Shown here piece by piece: positions 58,401 to 64,000 of a stretch of 64,000 nt of DNA. The notes beneath the pieces are model-generated. The model ran no database searches, was not told the DNA's origin, and saw nothing but the letters and a program-made list of their open reading frames with translations. This DNA is from Microvelia longipes (Eukaryota; Arthropoda; Insecta; Hemiptera; Veliidae): assembly GCA_018340805.1 (NCBI GenBank), contig JACMZG010001913.1, positions 19,065,465-19,129,464 on the forward strand, written 5' to 3'. The stretch's first letter is position 1; every line of letters begins with the position of its first letter. The position numbers were made by a program, and so were the translations under genes.

Positions 58401-61400
58401 CGAAATCAATTGATTTATTGTAACTCTTAACTCCTTAGAATAATACTATATATAGAAGGAGCACTACTGATAACATGAAAGCCGGTTCACTGGTGCAACT
58501 AAGTAATGCTGCCACCCTTACAATATACAATTTTCTAAAACAAAGTTGGCAATACTTCCGGTTGCTGAATTATTATGTTCTATATTAATTAATGATTGAT
58601 TATTCATAAAATACTAATATAAATATCGGTGCATTACAATATTTAAAGCATTTTAAATTGTAGTTTAACGTATTTATTAAAATTATATATAAAAAGTAGT
58701 CCTCGACAACTAAATGTAGATTCTTGTATTCCGCCACCCTTTTGCCATCTAAGACCAGTTTTATTAAATACTTAGCAGGTGTTTTAAGTTATTATATTTG
58801 TTCTTTACGATGTTTCTTCAGTAATAGATATTTATGACAAATATTTAAAAGAATGTTTTGTTGCCAGGTTGGCAGCATTACTTAGTTGCACCAGTCAATC
58901 GGCTTTCGTGTTATCAGTGGAATTACATTGTGTTTACGGTCCTGTGCTCCTTCTATATATAGTATTATTCTAAGCTTAACTCACTCTTGAGAAGGTTTCA
59001 GTGAGGTTACACAGAGCCCCTGAGAGCCCCAAAATGATGTTTCAGGCCTGCTAATGTATTAGGATAGGCTATGACCCCTCTAGTATATATGTCTATGGTT
59101 GTTAATAGATTTATTTTGCTTTTAGATGAAATACTTATGAAAGCTGAGAAAATTAGAAATGATATAATGTCAATTCTGGTTAAACTATTTTTAGGAGACT
59201 GCCTTGTAGCTGAATACGTACTTTGTAACCTCATTTCTAAAATGTAATATTACGTTTATATTTATTTTCTTTTCTCTATGATTTCCTCTTGTAGTATGTT
59301 TAAAAATAAAGTAGTTGACCAAACTGTTGACAAAATAAGTTATAACTTGTCATATTCCTGGACTTTTTGAAACATAGTTATTGCTTAGTCCATAACACAG
59401 AGAACCATCATAACTTGTCCTTTTTAAACATTTCATGTCCTTTTAAAACATAGAGAACAGCTAACAAAGGAACAATAAACACTCCAAGTCTCTTGAAAAC
59501 ACAGTGACTTATCGGATACTGAATCTTTTGGAAACATCATGACTTATTACTCCATGCCTCTTGGAAATATAGTGAACTGCAGAACAAGTAACGATCCATG
59601 TCTCTTAGAAATATAGTGAACTACAGAACAAGTAACAATCCATGCCTCTTGGAAACACAGTGAACTACAGAACAAGTAACAATCCATGCCTCTTGGAAAC
59701 ATAGTGAACTACAGAACAAGTAACAATCCATGCCTCTTGGAAACACAGTTACTTGTCTTATTCTAAGTTTCTTAAAAACACCATGACTTGTTATACCATA
59801 CATTATACATTTATACATCTTAAAAGCAAAGTGAACTACAGAACAATCAACACTCCATGCCTCTTTGAAACACAGTTTCTTGTCATATTGTAAGTCTTGG
59901 AAACATTATGACTGGTTATTCATTGCCTCTGGGAAACAAAGTGACTACAGTCTATCGTTTAGTTTAAAAATCTTTACAGGTCAGTTTAGACACCAATGGT
60001 TCTTAAGAAAAAAAATCCCTGCAAGAAGGGAGTGGGAAAAAACTATGTAAACAAATCAGGTTATTTTACCTGTATTTTCTTGGCGATGTTTTTTACATTT
60101 CTTTTGTTTAGTTTTATTTTAAAATATCATTTTAAGATAAATTTGAAAGTAGTTTTCAAAACGATGTAATCAAAAGAAGAACCACAAACAATGTGAATGA
60201 TTGCTGGGAAGAAGTTTTATTTCCCTACAGCGGTTATTGTGGTAGGGATTTTTTTTCTCTTTTTAAGTGAGAGGTTGGCAGCGGCTTCTCTGATTGGTCA
60301 ATCCCCAAAATACTTATGAACTTGGGGATTTTTAAAATAAACGATAGACTGTAGCTGACTATGTTTTATTCTTTTTCATTTTGCTGTTTTAGATACCATA
60401 GAAATGAGGTTCTAACCCTAGGACATTTTAGTATCAACATAACCAAAGTACCTGTTGATATTAACTACACAGAGCAAGTATTTCAAATACTAACTCAATT
60501 AGTGCCCAAGAGTCACTACCTTCCTATGACTCTGGAGAATATGAATTCAACCAAATTTCTTCCTGAGTAAGTTTTTAATTTGATAAATCTATTTTGCAGC
60601 GAAACTGTAGACGAACTTTTTGAGAAGAAATGAAAAGAAGTGTCATTTTATGATTTCTATCCTTAGAATAAGGAAGGAGCATAGTACTGTAAACACAATG
60701 TAATTCCATTGATAACACGAAAACCAATTGACTGGTGGTCTTAAGTAGGGGTACCGCCCTAACAACAAAACATTATTTTATAAATGTATTATAAATATCC
60801 TCTAATGAAAACAACCTCATAAGCGTCATTTTCATAATGAAAATTCGCTAAAAGATCTTAATTAACAAATAAAATAACTTAAAACCTAGCTAAATACTTA
60901 ATAAAATCAGTCTTAGATAGCAAAAGGGTAGGGAAATACGAGAATCTACATTTAGTTGACGAGGACTACTTTTAATGTACTTTTAATTAAAAATGTTAAA
61001 ATACAATTTAAAATGTTTAAAAAATTGTAATGCAACGATATATATATTGGTTTTTTATGAATAATCGATCATTAATTAATAATAGAAGATAATAATTCAG
61101 CAACCGGAAATATTGCCAACTTTGTTATAAGAAAATTGTATATTGTTAGGGTGGCAGCATTACTTAAGACCAGGGGCGTACCTATGTGCCCCCAAAAAGA
61201 TATAGTAAAAAAATTAAACCTACTAATAAAATGGGTCCATGCCCCAGCAGAGATTAGCATAGTCTGTCTTAACATCATTAAGTCGCGGGGCCCCTTATAA
61301 GAGTTGTATGTAATCTCTTCACCTAAAAATGGGGCCCTGCGTTTAATCTTAGTATAGTTTTTTTTAAACAATCTGTTTATCTAAAAATAGGGCCCTATTT

Positions 61401-64000
61401 AATCTTAGTATAGTCTTCCTCAAGATCATCAAGTCGCGGGCTTAGGATGAACTTATCCTTCAAATATGTTGTGAGTTCATTGGAGCATAACAAGCTAAAC
61501 CAATGCCCTGTTATACCGGCCATAGGAACAGTGCTATAACTGCATAGGAACAGTGCTATAACTGCGTAGAACAGTGCTATAACTCATATATAACTGCATA
61601 GGAACAGTGCTATAACTGCATAGGAACAGTGCTATAACTGCGTAGGAACAGTGCTATAACTGCATAGGAACAGTGCTATAACTGCACTTTTACAAACTTT
61701 CCAGATTTGTGTTTGACCTAAAATTAAAATGTTCTAAACAATTGTGCAATGCATTTTGTCTATTTGGGTAGAGACTATTTTCAAAAGTCTAGGACCATGT
61801 TTACTATTTATTTTTAAGAAGTTAAAAATAGGTACATCTGAAATGTTCCACTCTGCATAATAATGGCTAATTAGAAGTAGATACTCATGTTATTAAAATT
61901 TTAATAAAGACAAAATATTTCATAAAAATAACTTAGATAAGTGGAAAGAATGTTAGGGCAATGAGGGCTAGATTCTAAGGTGTCGCTAGAAACCAACACC
62001 CAAGTTCACCCCAACCTTCAACTGTTCGACTTAATTTTTTTGTCAATTGTTTATTTTACTTTTTGTTAATGCCCTGCTTTCTTGTGATATTTTCAGAAAA
62101 GATTTTGAGCATAATTGTTTGAAAAGTGGTATTCTTCAGTTATCTAACCACACACATCTTTTTGTAGACGAAACCAAGCTGGAACCAGGACAACTTAATA
62201 ATAATGGTAATAGTTATTAGTCAAATAAATATATATTTAAATAATATAAAATCTTTTAGTAAAAGAAAAAAATTGACAATTGAGAAACTTTGTAATGAAG
62301 TAACCTCAAGTATGTTAATTAATACACAAATATCTGCCAAGTACAGAACTAAGTTTCCTTGTTTCAATAAGTATTAAAAAAATTGGGAACAGGATACCTC
62401 TGAACTTTTCCGCATCACATCAGATTTACTACACTTATCCTACCAATATCAGACTTGAGTCTCAGTCATAATAGCATAGACTCTACGTCTATATATTCTT
62501 CTCTCCCGGCACTGATGATGACCATTTAGGTTGAAAGCCGGTTTTGAATTTTATTAAATTAACTTTGTGGAGAGGCTTTTTCGTATTGATTATTAGACTT
62601 ACCTTGTTCATCCTCAGATAGAAAATACATCCTTTTCACACCCAGCGGTCACCTATATAGGTATTGACCACGCTCGATGCTATTTAACTTTTATAATCCA
62701 ACAAAAAACATGGATATACTTGTCGTATTGAAACAAAACTTGTTGTACTTATTTATTACATAAAGGTATACACTTGTACCAAATTTCAACTCAATTAGAT
62801 TATTTTCCAATTTTTTAAGAAACATACTGAAGTCATTTGATAACAATTGAACTAATGAATGAAATGCAGCTTGGCACATAGTTTCATCTCATTAGTTCAA
62901 GTCTTATCAAATGACCTTTGTACATTTTTTAAAAATTGTAAAAAATCGGAAAACAAGCCAATTATATGGATTTATTTACGTAATGAATAAGTACTCTAAG
63001 TTTCGTTCCAATACAACAATTATATCCAGTGTCTTACTCGACTCACCGAGCTATTACCATCTCGGAAAAGAAAATAGTTTTATATATTTATAACTTTCAT
63101 CTTTATCTGCATGGCACTGATGATGACCTCATGTTAGATTGAAAGCACTTTGCCAATAAACTATTGTTTTTGTGAAGAGACTCTATTATTCATTTCCTAG
63201 AATTATATACATAATTTTTGTTGGATCATAAAAGTTAAGCAGCTTTGAGCGTGATCAGTGCTGTATGGATGACCACTGAGAATGAAACGGATGCATTTAC
63301 TATCTGAGGACGAGCAAAGCGAGTCCAAAGCATAGAGGATGACCTGAGTAAATCCTATCTGTTAAGGAAAAGATTTGAGGTACTCGGAACACAATTTTTT
63401 TCAAGTTTTTTGCAATTGTTAATAATATATTTTACTTCTAGGTGTGCTTAACATGAGAGCTCTAACAGAACTGGTTGCTGATCAGAAGTCTGATTATGAT
63501 TTCAAATATGTCAAAATAGAAATTCCTATGGATATTCCTGTTATTGTCATGTCTGAAGGGAAGTCTCTCCTCCAAGTAAGTCTTCTACATCTTAGTAGTC
63601 AGTGAGGCATTAGTTAAGATGAAATTGAGCACCAGTGGTGTCATTCATCATAAAGAAAAGAGTCTCTCCACAAAAATATTTTTATTGGCAAAGTGCTTTC
63701 AACTTAGCATGAGGCCATCATCAGTGCCATAAAGTAAAGATGGAGTTAATAAAACAAGACAAAAAAATTAATAAAACAGTGTTGAGATGATCAGAAACGT
63801 TAAAGAGAATGGTTTATATACCTTTTAGACAAACTATGTTGTAATATTTATTGTGTTTGCTTGCAGCCAAGTGTACAATTGATGTTAACACCAGAAACAA
63901 CCCAAGGCACTGCTGAAGTTTGCCTGTCAAGTGTCAAGCAGATGTTGTCCAATGAATCTTTATTATCTGATATTAGACAATATTTATCTCTATTAGTACA
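49323..64000 (+). CDS. MCMBP: MCM-binding protein (MCMBP), 5' and central part; runs off the window
   Basis: MCMBP binds MCM subunits in the nucleus. It has been implicated in protecting and importing newly made MCM proteins, in unloading MCM2-7 from chromatin after replication, and in sister-chromatid cohesion. Eleven exons with GT-AG borders and consistent phases encode about 497 residues: 49323-49412, 52218-52400, 52846-52965, 54694-54827, 55235-55340, 56591-56780, 59126-59243, 60393-60566, 62097-62206, 63442-63575, 63867-64000+. Family landmarks in order: VRFRGMIQDMADPVLYL (residues 48-64), GKYKDS, a Glu/Ser-rich linker with IKRSAEQMDED, YSCLINVYEELD, LVPRLHAI, LGDCLVAEYVL, LTLGHFSINI, MTLENMNSTKFLP, SGILQLSNHTHLFVDETKLE, and MDIPVIVMSEGKSLL. 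Human MCMBP is 642 residues, so roughly 150 C-terminal residues lie beyond 64000. An in-frame stop at 49296 supports the chosen start, although the N-terminus is shorter than in vertebrates. All exons are intact. Confidence 0.96.
49579..49979 (+). mobile_element. Family C MITE, copy C3
   Basis: TA-flanked, starts CAGTCTATCGTTTAGTTTAA, ends TTTAAACTAAACGATAGACAG. 401 bp, inserted in the left arm of MITE I. Confidence 0.9.
49990..50498 (+). mobile_element. Family H TIR element, copy H2
   Basis: TA on both sides (49988-49989, 50499-50500). Ends GTACCTTCTCACACACTTTA and the inverse of GTACGTTCACACACACTCTA. 509 bp, non-coding. Collinear with H1. Confidence 0.85.
50690..50830 (-). repeat. Repeat M2
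   Basis: Inverted relative of M1 (32950-33065): CTGAGAATCCAAAGGTTGGT, CTGTGGTTCATATAAAGGCA, AAGGCAGGGCTTGTATTGTG. Confidence 0.5.
50831..51321. other. MCMBP intron 1, nothing recognised
   Basis: AT-rich intron sequence. No repeat match noticed. Confidence 0.3.
51322..51640. mobile_element. Family D palindromic element, copy D4 (near-perfect)
   Basis: Two arms of about 155 bp match as inverse copies with a single mismatch seen, around a 7-nt centre (AGCTGAC near 51480). Ends AGGAATTGAAAGAAAACAGT and its inverse. The right arm contains GACACTGATGATGGTCTGTA, AGACCGAAAGTC and GGAGAGACTG. Confidence 0.9.
51641..52217. other. MCMBP intron 1, 3' part
   Basis: AT-rich, no feature other than the acceptor at 52216-52217. 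Confidence 0.3.
52218..52400 (+). CDS. MCMBP: MCMBP exon 2
   Basis: Residues 31-91. Starts IPEIGYVANHNLRDGQLVRF and continues RGMIQDMADPVLYLRRYEL to GKYKDSLAIE. The most conserved N-terminal block of the family. Phase 0/0. Confidence 0.97.
52846..52965 (+). CDS. MCMBP: MCMBP exon 3
   Basis: Residues 92-131: EDEILNEESPEQ, then ERRSVYCVSIPALNSWARP, aligning with the vertebrate ERQTFYCVPVP segment. The donor is inferred at ACA/GTATCC. The open frame continues another 111 bp, so the 3' edge is the least certain in the gene. Confidence 0.8.
53090..53245. mobile_element. E-family piece E5 joined to MITE O2
   Basis: CAGTTGACAGCATGGG and GAGAAGCCAATGAGAG match family E. From about 53172, CTGTGTGAACAGTTGGGGTT to CCAAACTTCGAGTGTGAACG matches O1 at 6473. 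Confidence 0.55.
53246..54693. other. MCMBP intron 3 remainder
   Basis: Contains a TAA/ATT microsatellite at about 53865-53910. The 87-residue frame at 53378 has no recognisable motif. Nothing else identified. Confidence 0.35.
54694..54827 (+). CDS. MCMBP: MCMBP exon 4
   Basis: Residues 132-175 plus two bases: a Ser/Glu-rich linker with the basic-acidic IKRSAEQMDEDVLEAG, matching KRSYEDDEDMD of vertebrates. Donor GTAAGT. Confidence 0.92.
54828..55234. other. MCMBP intron 4
   Basis: Short AT-rich intron, nothing recognised. Confidence 0.4.
55235..55340 (+). CDS. MCMBP: MCMBP exon 5
   Basis: Residues 176-211: KTKRQQTDASVDSKPSEILL, then NHPIEGTNNYSCLIN, aligned with the vertebrate FPLPGEKGPACLVK. 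Donor GTAAGT, phase 0. Confidence 0.93.
55838..56397 (-). mobile_element. Family A TIR element, copy A3
   Basis: Ends CTTAGAATAATACTATATAT and its inverse. The flanks ACTCTATC (55830-55837) and ACTCTAGC (56398-56405) are an 8-bp TSD with one mismatch. 560 bp, inverted relative to A4. Confidence 0.9.
56403..56560. mobile_element. Family E TIR element, copy E1
   Basis: CAGTTGACAGCATTGG and GGAACCAATAAG at the left pair with CTCATTGGCTCCCTCGC and CCACGCTGTCAATTG at the right, ending GTGTGTCATACTATAA. The left terminus is cut at the junction with A3. Confidence 0.7.
56591..56780 (+). CDS. MCMBP: MCMBP exon 6
   Basis: Residues 212-274: VYEELDESIIKMNTIVDAVG, FISFTQDCDD, LPSTLVPRLHAISVKPIQHS, NPFCSTIINQ. 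Aligned with the human VYEDWDCFKVND, SLVPRIHVI segments. Phase 0/1. Confidence 0.96.
57145..57834 (+). mobile_element. 5'-truncated retroposon with 14-bp TSD
   Basis: Flanked by AACTATACAAAGTA (57131-57144) and AACTGTACAAAGTA (57835-57848). It contains a (GA)n tract at 57397-57415 and ends ATGTCTATGACAAATATATT then ATTATTA, like many insect LINE 3' tails. No coding part is retained. Confidence 0.7.
58102..59097. mobile_element. Family F element F7, split by A4
   Basis: The left part to 58433 has CTAGAGGATCCCTATAGG, AAATTTTGAAACATCG and GTGGGAAGCCGAAATCAATT. The right part from 58983 has GGTTTCAGTGAGGTTACACA, GAGCCCC and TCTAGTATATATGTCTATG. Joined, they are collinear with F4. Confidence 0.85.
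58434..58974 (+). mobile_element. Family A TIR element, copy A4, perfect 8-bp TSD
   Basis: 541 bp, from CTTAGAATAATACTATATAT to its inverse, inserted in F7. It is flanked by identical CTTAACTC (58426-58433, 58975-58982). Long subterminal inverted repeats (CACTGGTGCAACTAAGTAAT) extend the TIR. This is the reference copy for family A. Confidence 0.95.
59126..59243 (+). CDS. MCMBP: MCMBP exon 7
   Basis: Residues 275-313: DEILMKAEKIRNDIMSILVK and LFLGDCLVAEYVLCNLISK, start of the P-loop-NTPase-like central region in family models. Phase 1/2. Confidence 0.95.
59390..59945. repeat. Tandem array, about 44-bp unit, in MCMBP intron 7
   Basis: Units of GAACTACAGAACAAGTAACA, ATCCATGCCTCTTGGAAACA and TAGT. 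Four clear copies (about 59575-59755) plus diverged ones on both sides. The 65-residue minus frame is repeat translation. Confidence 0.85.
59948..60351 (+). mobile_element. Family C MITE, copy C4
   Basis: TA-flanked, CAGTCTATCGTTTAGTTTAA to AAATAAACGATAGACTG. 404 bp, inserted at the edge of the 44-bp array, 40 bp before exon 8. Confidence 0.92.
60393..60566 (+). CDS. MCMBP: MCMBP exon 8
   Basis: Residues 314-371: HRNEVLTLGHFSINITKVPV, TEQVFQILTQLVPKSHYL, PMTLENMNSTKFLP. Very close to human LPLGKFTVNL and MTIENMNQLKFIP. Phase 2/2. Confidence 0.97.
60662..61168 (-). mobile_element. Family A element A5, truncated
   Basis: Starts CTTAGAATAAGGAAGGAGCA (TIR internally deleted). Collinear with A3 until GGTGGCAGCATTACTTAAG, then breaks off at 61168 against another repeat. 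An insert near 60808-60855 matches 657-705. Confidence 0.8.
61171..61480 (+). mobile_element. Repeat G starting CAGGGGCGTACCTATG
   Basis: CAGGGGCGTA starts are common in insect DNA-transposon ends. The body has two copies of a segment with AATGGGGCCCTGCGTTTAAT / AATAGGGCCCTATTTAAT and TCTTAGTATAGT. The 99-residue minus frame lies across it. Confidence 0.5.
61525..61686. repeat. 22-bp tandem repeat, seven copies
   Basis: Unit ATAGGAACAGTGCTATAACT plus GC; one copy lacks a G and one is extended by an extra CATATATAACTG. Confidence 0.95.
62097..62206 (+). CDS. MCMBP: MCMBP exon 9
   Basis: Residues 372-408: KDFEHNCLKSGILQLSNHTH, LFVDETKLEPGQLNNN. The VDET..L..GQL signature is conserved with vertebrates. 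Phase 2/1. Confidence 0.97.
62459..62594 (+). mobile_element. Family D half element, D5
   Basis: Right half of a D2-type palindrome: GGCACTGATGATGACCATTT, AGGTTGAAAGCCGG, GTGGAGAGGC, ending CGTATTGATTATT. The left arm is absent. Confidence 0.8.
62709..63031. mobile_element. TIR element K
   Basis: CATGGATATACTTGTCGTAT and AAGTTTCGTTCCAATACAAC at the two ends are inverted relatives. Inner parts (ACTTATTTATTACATAAAGG / TTATTTACGTAATGAATAAG) also pair. About 320 bp. Both open frames here (62691, 62911) are the two arms. Confidence 0.7.
63032..63198 (+). mobile_element. Family D half element, D6
   Basis: Shares CTCACCGAGCTATTACCATC upstream with D1, then GGCACTGATGATGACCTCAT, TTAGATTGAAAGCAC and TTTTGTGAAGAGACTC. 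Confidence 0.75.
63224..63400 (+). mobile_element. 5S rRNA-like (SINE3-type) fragment, copy 2
   Basis: GATCATAAAAGTTAAGCAGC then GAGCGTGATCAGTGCTGTATGGATGACCACTGAGAA follows the 3' half of 5S rRNA, with box A at 63232-63243 and box C-like GGATGACC at 63267-63274. The tail GAGGACGAGCAAAGCGAGTC is shared with copy 1. Confidence 0.6.
63442..63575 (+). CDS. MCMBP: MCMBP exon 10
   Basis: Residues 409-453: GVLNMRALTELVADQKSDYD, FKYVKIEIPMDIPVIVMSEG, KSLLQ. Phase 1/0. Confidence 0.97.
63650..63775 (-). mobile_element. Family D half element, D7
   Basis: Inverted copy in MCMBP intron 10: minus strand GGCACTGATGATGGCCTCAT, GCTAAGTTGAAAGCAC, TTTTGTGGAGAGACTCTTTT. Close to D1. Confidence 0.8.
63867..64000 (+). 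CDS. MCMBP: MCMBP exon 11 (truncated by window edge)
   Basis: Residues 454-497 plus: PSVQLMLTPETTQGTAEVCL, SSVKQMLSNESLLSDIRQYL, SLLV. Open to the window end. Confidence 0.93.

Noticed and set aside
59621..59818. 65-residue minus frame
   Set aside because: Translation of the 44-bp tandem array in the MCMBP intron.
63224..63283. Functional 5S rRNA gene
   Set aside because: Only the middle and part of the 3' half are present, with mismatches and no terminator T-run in place.

Overview
The window is AT-rich eukaryotic DNA, almost certainly from an insect. Two genes can be recognised by protein similarity, both nuclear and both split by small exons with GT-AG introns. Gene density is low. Most of the remaining sequence is transposon-derived: short TIR elements, palindromic fold-back elements, decayed non-LTR retrotransposons, tRNA- and 5S-like SINE pieces, and minisatellites. 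I could not fix the insect order. Cross-copy comparisons were done by eye, so repeat boundaries are approximate unless a target-site duplication (TSD) is quoted.

Layout. 1-5400: an AT microsatellite, then nested TIR elements (families A and B), a tRNA-type SINE and a promoter-like repeat (L). 5400-11470: a possible short coding exon cut by a small MITE, a TIR element, a 60-bp tandem array and AT-rich DNA. 11470-15520: a decayed CR1/Jockey-like LINE on the minus strand with a PHD-type ORF1, an AP-endonuclease and a reverse transcriptase. 15680-21290: elements A, C, D and F. 22518-34031, minus strand: a nucleoplasmin-like histone chaperone gene. It carries two compensating frameshifts in the core domain and has two candidate C-terminal exons in an unexpected order; its introns hold further D, E, F, H and SINE copies. 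34490-47380: no host gene seen; it contains a second LINE relic, a decayed 135-bp array, two minisatellite families and a segmental duplication. 47383-49145: a second L repeat, an F element, and a TTGGAGC/GCTCCAA fold-back. 49323-64000, plus strand: MCM-binding protein (MCMBP), 11 exons, running off the right edge. Its introns contain A, C, D, E, F, H, I, K and SINE insertions, some nested inside each other.

The two host genes both concern chromatin. The nucleoplasmin-like protein handles histones and MCMBP handles the MCM replicative helicase. An E2F-type motif lies upstream of each start codon, suggesting S-phase expression (inference).

The most unusual repeat is family D. Seven dispersed copies keep the string CACTGATGATG, then a hairpin with compensating base changes, then GAAAG. 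A second short pairing lies just where stem III of a hammerhead ribozyme would be. Stem I is not visible, so activity is unproven.
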